Positions 51,663 through 60,008 of a stretch of DNA of 64,000 nucleotides are shown here, piece after piece. How positions within the stretch are numbered: position 1 is the stretch's first letter; the number at the start of each line of letters is the position of its first letter. The translations under genes and the position numbers were made by a program. The notes beneath the pieces were generated by a model that was not told the origin of the DNA, ran no database searches, and worked only from the letters and a program-made list of their open reading frames with translations. The DNA is from Pseudomonadota bacterium (GTDB lineage Bacteria; Desulfobacterota; Desulfarculia; Desulfarculales; Desulfarculaceae): positions 1-64,000 of the forward strand of contig JAHJPG010000048.1 in NCBI GenBank assembly GCA_018819925.1, in the 5' to 3' direction.

Positions 51663-52479
51663 CGGCGAAACCCTTCCTTGTTTTCTGGAACCAGGCAAAT
51701 CCCGCCCATGCCACGGCTATGGCCACCAAGCTATAGGCGCCCAACCCCAGCCAGTTTGGCATTTCGCCCCATATGAGCACCGCTCTCGCCTGTTCGATGA
51801 TGAACGAAAGCGGGTTGGCCAAAATCCAAGGGCGGTAGGCCTCCGGCAAGGCGCTGACGGGATAGAAAACCGGAGCAAGAAATAGCATGACCATGGTGAC
51901 CACCCCCATCACCTGCCCCACATCTCGCAGGAACACTCCCACCGACGCTATTATCCAAGAGATTCCCATGATCAACACCAAAAACGGCAAAAACACCACA
52001 GGTATCAACAGTGCCGTCCAATGCACAGAGCCGTTTATGATCAGCGAAGCCAGCAACAAGACAAAGACGCTGATGGCGCAGTGGAAAAGCGCGGTTCCGA
52101 TGGGAACCAGGGGCAGTATCTCCAGGGGGAACACCACTTTTTTGACGTAGTTGACATTGCCCAGGATTATGGTTGGCGCCCGGTTGAGCACTTCGGCCAA
52201 AAATCCATGAACTATAAGGCCCACAAACAGCACCATGGCGAACACGGTTTTGTCCTCTCCGCCAACGCCCCAGCGCGCCTTGAACACCACCGAAAAAATG
52301 AACGTGTATACACCCAGCAGGATAATGGGGATGACAAATGACCAAGCGAGCCCCATGAATGACCCTCGATAGCGCTGCGCCACCTCCCGCTTGGTCATTA
52401 GCGCTATAAGTTGCCTGTAGCGCCACAAGTTTTGGAGCATTGCCGAGATGCGGGTTGGTTGAGCAGCGTTGGGATTCAT
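51652..52479 (-). CDS. wzm: ABC-2 type polysaccharide exporter permease (Wzm)
   Basis: 275 aa from ATG 52479, which overlaps the rfbC stop (ATGA) and has GAGGTG upstream. Six predicted membrane helices. The N-terminal amphipathic segment LIALMTKREVAQRYRGSFMGLAWSFVIPI and the FNRAP/ILGNVNYVKKVVFPLEILP middle are typical of O-antigen and teichoic-acid type exporters. Works with Wzt to move undecaprenyl-linked glycan across the inner membrane. Confidence 0.95.
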   Translation of the reverse strand: MNPNAAQPTRISAMLQNLWRYRQLIALMTKREVAQRYRGSFMGLAWSFVIPIILLGVYTFIFSVVFKARWGVGGEDKTVFAMVLFVGLIVHGFLAEVLNRAPTIILGNVNYVKKVVFPLEILPLVPIGTALFHCAISVFVLLLASLIINGSVHWTALLIPVVFLPFLVLIMGISWIIASVGVFLRDVGQVMGVVTMVMLFLAPVFYPVSALPEAYRPWILANPLSFIIEQARAVLIWGEMPNWLGLGAYSLVAIAVAWAGFAWFQKTRKGFADVL

Positions 52480-53024
52480 GCAAACACCTCGGCGTCCACC
52501 AACTTCATTCCTCTGGTGTCCTTGGGTGAAAGAATGGGCGTTTCGCCGAGGGGCCATTTGATGGCTAGGTCCGGATCATCCCAGCGGATGCAGCGTTCAA
52601 ACTCTGGTGCATAATAATCGGTCGTCTTGTACAACATTTCGGCCCAATCGGATAGCACATAAAAGCCGTGGGCAAAACCTGCCGGCACCCAGACCTGTTT
52701 CTTGTTCACGGCCGAAAGTATCGTATGGACCCAATTGCCGAAAGTAGGCGACCCCTTGCGAATATCCACCGCCACATCGAATACCTCACCCACCGCCACC
52801 CGCACCAGTTTTCCCTGCGCCTTGGGAGGCAGCTGGTAGTGCAGGCCACGCAATACGCCGCGCGGAGACCTGGAGTGGTTATCCTGTACAATGGTAATGG
52901 CAGACCCAATGGCTTCATTGAACTGATTCTGGTTGAAGCTTTCATAAAAAAACCCGCGCTCATCCGGGAACACCTTGGGTTCGATAAGCACCACATCAGG
53001 GATGGCAAGGCGAGTAACCATCAT
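52476..53024 (-). CDS. rfbC: dTDP-4-dehydrorhamnose 3,5-epimerase
   Basis: 182 aa from ATG 53024 or 53021 (double ATG). Canonical RmlC: DERGFFYESFNQNQF, GVLRGLHYQ with catalytic His, DIRKGSPTFG, VPAGFAHGFYVLSD and YAPEFERCIRWDDP. Last step but one of dTDP-L-rhamnose synthesis. Order rmlB-D-A-C with overlapping ends. Confidence 0.95.
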   Translation of the reverse strand: MMVTRLAIPDVVLIEPKVFPDERGFFYESFNQNQFNEAIGSAITIVQDNHSRSPRGVLRGLHYQLPPKAQGKLVRVAVGEVFDVAVDIRKGSPTFGNWVHTILSAVNKKQVWVPAGFAHGFYVLSDWAEMLYKTTDYYAPEFERCIRWDDPDLAIKWPLGETPILSPKDTRGMKLVDAEVFA

Positions 53025-53025
53025 T

Positions 53026-53907
53026 TTAAAAGGTAACATCCCTCAGCAGACGTAGCAGGTATTGGCTATAGCCATTATTGGCCAGAGATGCGCCAAGTCG
53101 TTCCAGTTGGGCCGAGTCAATCCAATTTTGTCTCCAGGCGATTTCCTCTGGACAAGCCACTTTCAATCCTTGGCGCTTTTCCAGCGTGGCGATGAACTGC
53201 CCCGCCTCCAGCATAGACTGGTGGGTGCCAGTATCCAGCCAGGCATAGCCACGGCCCATGGTTTGAACCGAGAGTTGCCCCTGCTTCAAATAAAGGCGAT
53301 TGAGATCGGTAATCTCCAGCTCGCCGCGGGCTGAAGGTTTGAGCGATTTTGCCATTTCCACCACGCGGCGGTCATAAAAATATAGGCCCGTCACGGCGTA
53401 GTTTGATTTCGGCTTTTTCGGCTTTTCTTCCAGCGAAAGGACCTTGCCCGTCTGGTCGAACTCGGCCACGCCATAGCGCTCTGGGTCGAGCACGCGATAG
53501 ACAAAAATCGTTGCTCCATTGCCTTTTTCCATCGCATCGGCGAGCAAGCGCTGAAAGTCGTGGCCATAGAAGATATTGTCGCCGAGAACCAGGGCTGAGA
53601 GATCGTCGCCAATGAATGACTCGCCGATTATGAAGGCCTGCGCAAGACCTCCGGGGCTTGGCTGCACGGCATACTGCAGATTCAATCCCCATTGGCTGCC
53701 ATCGCCTAGGAGCTGTTCAAAGCGCGGCGTGTCCTGCGGCGTGGAGATGATCAGGATGTCCCGGATGTTGGCCAGCATGAGCGTGCTAAGCGGGTAGTAG
53801 ATCATCGGCTTGTCGAACACTGGCAACAACTGCTTGGAAACGACTAGTGTGGCCGGATACAGCCGGGTGCCTGCGCCGCCAGCGAGGATAATGCCCTTGC
53901 GTTTCAT
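53026..53907 (-). CDS. rfbA: Glucose-1-phosphate thymidylyltransferase
   Basis: A 293-aa Rml[21 protein letters not shown] pyrophosphorylase loop, [28 protein letters not shown] and [15 protein letters not shown]. It makes dTDP-glucose from dTTP and glucose-1-phosphate. Its start overlaps the rfbD stop by 4 nt. Confidence 0.97.
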   Translation of the reverse strand: MKRKGIILAGGAGTRLYPATLVVSKQLLPVFDKPMIYYPLSTLMLANIRDILIISTPQDTPRFEQLLGDGSQWGLNLQYAVQPSPGGLAQAFIIGESFIGDDLSALVLGDNIFYGHDFQRLLADAMEKGNGATIFVYRVLDPERYGVAEFDQTGKVLSLEEKPKKPKSNYAVTGLYFYDRRVVEMAKSLKPSARGELEITDLNRLYLKQGQLSVQTMGRGYAWLDTGTHQSMLEAGQFIATLEKRQGLKVACPEEIAWRQNWIDSAQLERLGASLANNGYSQYLLRLLRDVTF

Positions 53908-54809
53908 ATCGATCCTACATAAACAAGTTCGGAAACCATCCGTTTAACATGGACGGGCCAAAGGGGCAAGGCCACACCAAAAGCGTCGCATATCTTTTTG
54001 GTGTCAAGCCGCGAGTTTAGGGGGCGTTTGGCTGGCAGGGGATACTCAGAGGTTGGAATCGGCGTCACCCCCTCCGGACCAAGGCGGATTATCGCTCCGT
54101 AGCGCACGGCTTCGGCAATAATCAGGCGGGCGTAGCGTTGCCAGTTGGTTTGCCCGCTGGCAGTCAAATGATAGGTGCCGCTGGCCCGTTTGGCCAAAGC
54201 ATGGCAGTGGGTCAGCCGATACATGCAAAGGGCAGTTATATCCGCTACTAATTCAGCGCTGGTGGGAGCGCCGACCTGGTCACTCACCACGTTGATGGAA
54301 TCCCGCTCTTTGGCAAGCCGCAGAATGGTTTTGACAAAATTTTCACCGCGTGCGGCGTAGACCCAGCTGGTGCGCAGGATCAGATGCTTGCATCCCGCGG
54401 CTCGAATGGCCTCTTCTCCATCCCGTTTGGTGCGGCCATATACGCTCAGAGGCGCAGTCGGATCGCTTTCCGTGTAGGGCCCGTCCTTGGCCCCGTCAAA
54501 GACATAATCGGTGGAGTAATGAACGAGCCAGGCCTTGATGCCTCGCACCTCCTGCGCCAAGCGGCCAACGGACTCGTTATTTATGCGCCGGGCAAGTTCG
54601 GGTTCCGACTCCGCCCGGTCTACTGCGGTGTAGGCGGCCGCGTTGATCACTATTTCGGGAGTGTGGCGCCGCACCAAGACACACGCGGCATCCGGATCAG
54701 CAAAATCAGCCTCGGCCCGGCCGCAAGCGATCACTTCTCCCAGCGGGGCCAGCGCACGCTGTAATTCCCAGCCAAGCTGGCCATCTTTACCAAATAATAA
54801 TATCTTCAT
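53904..54809 (-). CDS. rfbD: dTDP-4-dehydrorhamnose reductase
   Basis: A 301-aa SDR enzyme: [43 protein letters not shown] and YGRTKRDGE. Final reduction to dTDP-L-rhamnose. Coupled to rfbA and rfbB by 4-nt overlaps at both ends. Confidence 0.96.
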   Translation of the reverse strand: MKILLFGKDGQLGWELQRALAPLGEVIACGRAEADFADPDAACVLVRRHTPEIVINAAAYTAVDRAESEPELARRINNESVGRLAQEVRGIKAWLVHYSTDYVFDGAKDGPYTESDPTAPLSVYGRTKRDGEEAIRAAGCKHLILRTSWVYAARGENFVKTILRLAKERDSINVVSDQVGAPTSAELVADITALCMYRLTHCHALAKRASGTYHLTASGQTNWQRYARLIIAEAVRYGAIIRLGPEGVTPIPTSEYPLPAKRPLNSRLDTKKICDAFGVALPLWPVHVKRMVSELVYVGSI

Positions 54810-55867
54810 GCGATATAGTGCTTTTCAATCCATTCCAGATAGGCGCCGCTGGTGACCTCGGCCACCCATTTCTGGTTAGCCAGATACCAGCGCACGGTTT
54901 TGCGGATGCCTGTTGTGAAGCTTTCGGTTGGCTCCCAGCCAATTTCACGTCCGATCTTGCCATGATCTATGGCATAGCGCCGGTCGTGGCCGGGGCGATC
55001 CTTGACAAAGGCAATCTGCTCTTTGTAGCTACCGCCGCCGGCTTTAGGATTTTCTTTGTCAAGAATATCGCAAATGGTGCGCACCACTTCCAGGTTGGCT
55101 TTTTCGGCTGCTCCCCCGATGTTATAGGTTTCACCAACGCGACCGTATTTCAGAACCATTTGGATGGCAGTGCAGTGATCTTTAACGTAAAGCCAGTCGC
55201 GAATCTGCTGTCCGTCGCCGTATATTGGCAACGGCGTGCCTGCCAAGGCGTTGTGAATGGACAGTGGAATTAATTTTTCAGGAAACTGGTATGGCCCGTA
55301 GTTGTTAGAGCAATTGGTGATGAGCGCGGGCAGACCATAGGTGTGGTGGTAGGCATGCACCAAGTGGTCGGATGATGCCTTGCTCGCGGAATATGGGCTG
55401 TTTGGATTGTAGCGATTGTCTTCCCGGAATGGCGGGGCATCAACGCCTAGGGAGCCATAGACCTCATCGGTTGACACGTGGAGGAAACGGAACGAGGTTT
55501 TTTCGCTGTCCGCCAGGCCTTTCCAGTAGGTCCGCATGGCCTCCAGTAAGCGGAAAGTGCCAACGATATTGGTCTGGATGAAATCTTCGGGCCCGTGGAT
55601 GGAGCGATCTACGTGGGATTCGGCCGCGAAATTTACTACTGCGCGAACCTTATGATCCGCCAACAGTTTAAGGATTACGGTGTAATCACTAATGTCTAAT
55701 TTGACGAAAGTATGACGTTGATCGATAGCCAAGCTTGCCAAATTATAAAGGTTGCCAGCGTAGGTAAGCTTGTCTATATTCAATACCGGCTCGTCACAAA
55801 GTGACAGCCACTCGAGTATGAAATTGGAACCGATAAACCCAGCCCCGCCGGTTACTAGGATGCACAC
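54806..55867 (-). CDS. rfbB: dTDP-glucose 4,6-dehydratase
   Basis: 353 aa with a GTG start at 55867, which has GGGGGA 7 nt upstream; the track start 15 nt earlier (TTG) overlaps that ribosome site. Motifs: [35 protein letters not shown], and catalytic YSASKASSDHL. First gene of the rmlBDAC-wzm-wzt operon; upstream 55868-56058 has no gene and probably carries the promoter. Confidence 0.96.
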   Translation of the reverse strand: MCILVTGGAGFIGSNFILEWLSLCDEPVLNIDKLTYAGNLYNLASLAIDQRHTFVKLDISDYTVILKLLADHKVRAVVNFAAESHVDRSIHGPEDFIQTNIVGTFRLLEAMRTYWKGLADSEKTSFRFLHVSTDEVYGSLGVDAPPFREDNRYNPNSPYSASKASSDHLVHAYHHTYGLPALITNCSNNYGPYQFPEKLIPLSIHNALAGTPLPIYGDGQQIRDWLYVKDHCTAIQMVLKYGRVGETYNIGGAAEKANLEVVRTICDILDKENPKAGGGSYKEQIAFVKDRPGHDRRYAIDHGKIGREIGWEPTESFTTGIRKTVRWYLANQKWVAEVTSGAYLEWIEKHYIA

Positions 55868-55901
55868 GTAATCGTCCCCCAATACGTTGGCAGCGTCTTA
55901 A

Positions 55902-56000
55902 TCCACATTATGCGGCAACTGTGCTGCTTCACTTCTTTCCTTTCTGGCGCTCCCGTTGAACCGTGATGCTTCGTTGGGCGGCATCCAAAGGTGCATCTTC
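55902..56000. repeat. Left imperfect repeat flanking the membrane-protein gene
   Basis: Contains TCCACATTATGCGGCA (55902-55917) and GTGCATCTTC (55991-56000), both found in the same order and orientation on the other side of the 56059-56865 gene. The sequence between them is only loosely similar. Confidence 0.4.
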
Positions 56001-56058
56001 GACGTTACCTGTGTTCTTGGCGTACTCGTGGCACCATGATTAGCCGATCCATTTGTGC

Positions 56059-56865
56059 CTATACCTTGGGTTGATCACCATGGATTATGGCGATCTTTTG
56101 GCCCTCGGTCTTGGTTCGAAGCCTCCCTGGAGCCTGGTGAGACAGCTGGTGGACACAAGCAAGACGCCCCGCCCAGACCAGGCACCCCAGGGCCAGAAGC
56201 AGTTCGGCCGGCTCCTGGTCCCGCCAGATTATGACCCGGCCTATGGCGAACCCGTCCCCTCCGAACACCGCCGCCAGCAACACGTGGCCCCAGACGAAGT
56301 AGGAATAGACAAGGAACACCGGCAGGAAATAAAAGGTCAGGGGCCAGGGCGGGGTAAAGCAAGCCAACAGGGAGCGGGCCACGGGCGGCAGCCCCGGGCG
56401 GGTCAATATCTTGCCCACCACCAGCCAGCCCAGAGACAGGCCCAATCCCACCAGCATGTACATGACCTGCAAACAGCTCTGCACGGGCTTGAGGTTGTGC
56501 AGCGTCATCTCATGCTGGACGTTGTACTGGACGAAAAATGCCGGCGCCTGGAAGCCCAACAGCCGCTCGCCCCAGCTTATCTCTTCCACGGCAACCACCA
56601 GCAGGACCAGACCCAACATTAAGGCCGCCCCGGCGTGGCGGGCCAAACCCGCCCGCCTAAATCCGACGGCGGCCCACAGGCTCATGCCGCCCGCCGCCAG
56701 GTAAAAGTAAAATTGCAGGTTTTCCAGCAAGCTGTCTTCTTGAATAAGGTTGTGGTAGGCTTGGGGGGCGTAAATCTTGACTCCCACCATGACCAGGGAC
56801 AGCACCACGGGCAAAGAAAAAATAGTGACCAACCAGGATCGGTTGGCCTCATCCCACTGCAACAT
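56059..56865 (-). CDS. Conserved-type hypothetical integral membrane protein
   Basis: A 268-aa protein with about seven hydrophobic segments. The motif VEEISWGERLLGF after the third helix is a pattern I associate with uncharacterised membrane proteins near polysaccharide genes. The C-terminus is basic and soluble. It lies beyond rfbB on the same strand, flanked by imperfect direct repeats. No function can be assigned. Confidence 0.7.
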   Translation of the reverse strand: MLQWDEANRSWLVTIFSLPVVLSLVMVGVKIYAPQAYHNLIQEDSLLENLQFYFYLAAGGMSLWAAVGFRRAGLARHAGAALMLGLVLLVVAVEEISWGERLLGFQAPAFFVQYNVQHEMTLHNLKPVQSCLQVMYMLVGLGLSLGWLVVGKILTRPGLPPVARSLLACFTPPWPLTFYFLPVFLVYSYFVWGHVLLAAVFGGDGFAIGRVIIWRDQEPAELLLALGCLVWAGRLACVHQLSHQAPGRLRTKTEGQKIAIIHGDQPKV

Positions 56866-56874
56866 GGATATCCG

Positions 56875-56993
56875 TCCACATTATGCGGCAGCCGCCGCGT
56901 TTGGCCTCTGTTTAGGCCTGTTTGAGCCCCCGGTGCATGCTGCCGCTTGGCTGGGCAACATCCAGGGGTTTCGCCGATCAAACGTGCATCTTC
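56875..56993. repeat. Right imperfect repeat flanking the membrane-protein gene
   Basis: Second copy of TCCACATTATGCGGCA (56875-56890) and GTGCATCTTC (56984-56993). The two copies differ in the length between the shared words (about 119 versus 99 bp). Confidence 0.4.
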
Positions 56994-57429
56994 TTTCAGC
57001 CAGCGCCAACACCTCATGAAAACGATGAGCAATTGGAAACGAAGAAGCAACAGGCATCCACTACCCCGCAAATATCAGCACGGTATCCGGTGCCAGAAGC
57101 CGTTGTTCGCCTATCTTACCGCATAATCATGGTTAAGAGGACCGGGCAATAAATGATCTCCCCCCGTTTTTGTGGACACGTGGTCAACTAGTCATTTTAA
57201 TCATCCCAGGTCCGAGTGATGAACAAGTCTCGGTCCCGGGCAGTTGAACAAGACAAGGCCAAGGCAATTTAAACAAATTATATCAGACGCTTCTACCCGT
57301 ATTTAACTTTGCTTAACACAAGATCAATTCGGCCACCCGGGCCCTTCAAATCCCCCAGCGCCAGCAGATTTATTTCCCTGGTCAACCCTGTATCCGGGTA
57401 CAAAACGCCGCCCCAACCGATCAGAACCA
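56994..57429. other. Intergenic stretch without a supported gene
   Basis: No ORF here has a coding look. A segment at 57154-57180 (tgatctccccccgttttt...gtggacac) resembles a terminal inverted repeat of IS3-type elements, but no transposase or partner end is visible. The 56866-58043 region as a whole separates the glycan island from the TRAP genes. Confidence 0.4.
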
Positions 57430-57540
57430 GAAGGCGTCCTTGCCGGGAAACCCTGGCGCCCCAAAATAGTTGCCCCTAAAGAAACACTATTCTTCAATTT
57501 GTCCCCTGGGGAAACCAAAGGCCGGAGCGGTATTCGAGGT
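57430..57540 (+). repeat. About 110-bp direct repeat, copy A
   Basis: Shares with copy B (57837-57944) the ordered words GAAGGCGTCC, AAATAGTTG, AAAGAAACA, TCCCCT-GGGAAAC and CGGTATT, roughly 70-75 percent identical by eye. Contains a perfect small palindrome TCCCCTGGGGA. It precedes the dctQ remnant, while copy B precedes dctP, so the repeats may be diverged copies of one promoter/operator region. Confidence 0.7.
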
Positions 57541-57597
57541 GTTCCGCCTTGCTGGCTTCGCTGGCTTCTCTTTAACCGGCCTCCCGGGGACTTTGGC

Positions 57598-57856
57598 ATG
57601 AACGGCCTTATATGCCTCGCCAACGGCATCGACACGATCAAAGGATACGTGGGCCGTTTCGCCTCCTGGATCACCGCCCTTTTGGCGGCGGTGTTATCGG
57701 TTGCCTGCCTTCCTTCTCCCCGGCTGCCACCTGATGGTCATCACCTCCCTTGGCTTTGCGGAAAACTCCTTTGCCGTCTTGGAGGGCTCTCCCGGACCCG
57801 GGAGCATCCCCCCGCGCTTCATAGTCACAGGTCCGGGAAGGCGTCCCCGCCTGTAA
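57598..57856 (+). pseudogene. Remnant of a TRAP transporter small permease (dctQ)
   Basis: An ATG at 57598 opens MNGLICLANGIDTIKGYVGRF, followed by ASWITALLAAVL, typical of the N-terminus of DctQ. That frame then runs into non-coding-like sequence. A second frame from 57731 gives SLGFAENSFAVLEGSPGPGSIPPRFIV, resembling the DctQ loop before the last helix (usual E-x-S-x-x-P-G-G-L-P). The region between is deleted and the last helix is missing. It lies between the two direct repeats, upstream of dctP. Confidence 0.6.
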
Positions 57857-57944
57857 TTCCTGCTTCTAAAAATAGTTGACCCAAAAGAAACATCTGTTCT
57901 AATTTATCCCCTAGGGAAACTAGAGTCGGGGCGGTATTTGGGAT
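57837..57944 (+). repeat. About 110-bp direct repeat, copy B
   Basis: See copy A. Here the central element is TCCCCTAGGGA. It ends 100 bp upstream of the dctP ATG. Confidence 0.7.
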
Positions 57945-58043
57945 CTACTGCTTTGTCCGCCAACATTTCCTGCGGGGTATCCGTCCACTCAACCCATTGC
58001 GTCACGCTTGAGGTCAAGTGACCAGATTAGGAGAGGTGAAGGC

Positions 58044-59150
58044 ATGAAGAGGAGGGAGTTTCTGAAAAAGGCCGGCGCCGGCACGGTGGCGGCTGCCGCG
58101 GCTGGCGCGATAGGCGCTCCGGCGGTTCACGCCAAAAAGACCATAAAATGGAAGATGGTCACCACCTGGCCGCCCAAGCTTTCCTACCTGCAGGATGCAG
58201 CGGAATACATGGCCAAAAAGGTGGAGTTGATGAGCGACGGCCGATTCAAGATCAAGGTCTTCGCCGCCGGCGAGCTGGTGCCCGCCCTACAGACCTTTGA
58301 AGCGGTCAGCCAGGGAGGCACGATTAACGCCGGCTCCAGCGTGGCCTATTATCAGGCGGGCAAGACCGCTGCTGCCCAGTGGTTCGCGGCGGTGCCCTTT
58401 GGCCTGGACTCGTTGGGAATGGCGGCCTGGTTCAAGTTCGGGGGGGGACAGGAACTGTGGGAAGAGACTTACGCCCCCTTCAACGTGTTGCCCCGTCCCG
58501 GCGGCAGCACCGGCGTGCAGATGGGCGGCTGGTTCAACAAGAAAATCGAGACCATCGATGACTTCAAGGGCCTGAAGATGCGCATTCCCGGCCTTGGCGG
58601 CAAGGTGCTGGCCAAGGCCGGCGCCACCGTGGTGCTTACCCCGGGCGGCGAGATATTCACCAACCTGGAGCGCGGGGTCATTGACGCCACCGAGTGGGTG
58701 GGTCCGCTACACGATGAGATCATGGGCTTTTACAAAGTGGCCAAGTACTACTACTATCCCGGCTGGCACGAGCCGGGAGCATTTGTGGAGTACATTTTCA
58801 ACAAGAAGGCATATGAGGAGTTGCCCAAGGAACTCCAGGCCATTCTGGACGCCGCCTGCTCCCAGGCCTCGGAGTGGACCACTGCCGGGTTCAACGCGGG
58901 CAACAGCAAGGCGCTGGAAAGTCTGATTTACAAACACAACGTCAAGTTGATGCGCTTCCCGGACCCGGTGTTGGAAAAGCTCAAGGTCTATTCCAAGGAG
59001 GTCTTGAACGAAATCGCCGCCAAGGATCCCCAGGCCAAAAAGGTCAACGACAGCTTCCAGAAATTCAAGAAGGTGGTGGGAACCTGGGGCGAGGTATCGG
59101 AAAAGCCCTATTACAACTCAATAGCCGACAAATATCCCCTGAAGAAATAA
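58044..59150 (+). CDS. dctP: TRAP transporter solute-binding protein DctP
   Basis: 368 aa from ATG 58044, with GAGGTGA upstream; the track adds 12 codons. A twin-arginine signal (MKRREFLKKAG, then an Ala-rich stretch to AVHA) targets the periplasm. Family features: WKMVTTWPPKLSYLQDAAEYMAKKV, MRIPGLGGKVLAKAGATVVLTPGGEIFTNLERGVIDATEWVGP. This resembles the 2-oxo-acid/TakP-like branch, so a monocarboxylate or 2-oxoacid ligand is possible. The membrane subunits dctQM are not intact in this window. Confidence 0.93.
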   Translation: MKRREFLKKAGAGTVAAAAAGAIGAPAVHAKKTIKWKMVTTWPPKLSYLQDAAEYMAKKVELMSDGRFKIKVFAAGELVPALQTFEAVSQGGTINAGSSVAYYQAGKTAAAQWFAAVPFGLDSLGMAAWFKFGGGQELWEETYAPFNVLPRPGGSTGVQMGGWFNKKIETIDDFKGLKMRIPGLGGKVLAKAGATVVLTPGGEIFTNLERGVIDATEWVGPLHDEIMGFYKVAKYYYYPGWHEPGAFVEYIFNKKAYEELPKELQAILDAACSQASEWTTAGFNAGNSKALESLIYKHNVKLMRFPDPVLEKLKVYSKEVLNEIAAKDPQAKKVNDSFQKFKKVVGTWGEVSEKPYYNSIADKYPLKK

Positions 59151-59363
59151 GGCCCCCACGGGCTTTTCAAGGGTTTGGCCCGGGACGGGACGGCAAGGCA
59201 TGAGAGCCTCGCGCCCCGTCCTGGGCCGTAACAGGCTACCGGTTCCCACGCAACGGTTCTAAAACCTATGTTAAAGTTTTGGCTGACGTAGGGCTGGCCC
59301 ATTTAACCCGCACTGATGTTTGGACCAGATTCCTTTGCCGGCCTGGTCCCCTGGGACTTGACG

Positions 59364-59930
59364 ATGATAGAGCAAACCATCGCCGATAATATCCGCTCCC
59401 TCCGCAAAGCCAGGAAAATGACCCTGCGGCGGATGGAGGAACTTAGCGGCCTGAGCAAGGGCTATCTCTCCAAGGTTGAGCGCGGCCTGAAGTTTCCGCC
59501 GTTCTCCACGCTTAACCAGATAGCCATTGCCCTGCAGGTCGATATGGCCTTTTTGTTGAAGGACAACCTGCCGGCCAGCGCCGACAGCCGCATCTGCCTG
59601 ACCAAAAAGGGCCAGGGCCAGATGGCGCGCACCGAAGAGGCCTCGCGCGGTTACAGCTTCGAAATGCTGACCACGGACAAGCCCGGCAAAAACATGGTCC
59701 CATACGTTATAGAGGTAGCCCCCAACGAGGAGCAGATATTCCAGCACGAGGGGGAGGAGTTCCTCTATGTGCTGCAGGGCCGCATGGATTTCTTCTACGA
59801 TGGCAAGACCTACGCCATGGAGGAGGGGGACAGCGTTTATTTCGACTCCGGCGTCCCCCACAGCGGAAAGAGCAATGGCCAGGGCAAGACCAGGCTGCTT
59901 GCCATAATGTACAACTACAAGCGGCTCTAG
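59364..59930 (+). CDS. XRE-family regulator with C-terminal cupin domain
   Basis: 188 aa from ATG 59364 (the track starts 48 nt upstream; no strong ribosome site for either). The helix-turn-helix is MTLRRMEELSGLSKGYLSKVERG at about residues 15-40. The cupin sensor spans about 110-185 with HEGEEFLYVLQGRMDFFYDGK and SGVPHSGKS. Regulators of this type sense small metabolites and commonly control uptake or catabolic genes; the flanking dctP and acetoacetyl-CoA synthetase genes are likely targets. Confidence 0.92.
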   Translation: MIEQTIADNIRSLRKARKMTLRRMEELSGLSKGYLSKVERGLKFPPFSTLNQIAIALQVDMAFLLKDNLPASADSRICLTKKGQGQMARTEEASRGYSFEMLTTDKPGKNMVPYVIEVAPNEEQIFQHEGEEFLYVLQGRMDFFYDGKTYAMEEGDSVYFDSGVPHSGKSNGQGKTRLLAIMYNYKRL

Positions 59931-60008
59931 GCCGGGCCGGAAGGCCGGCATACCCGCTGTTGAATCTACCGGCCGCTCCGCGCCCGCGGACCGGCTGCGG
60001 AGAGATAT

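Noticed and set aside
34886-56000. Integrative element bounded by a tRNA-Asn repeat
   Set aside because: I could not find a second copy of the tRNA 3' end or an integrase at the far side of the island.
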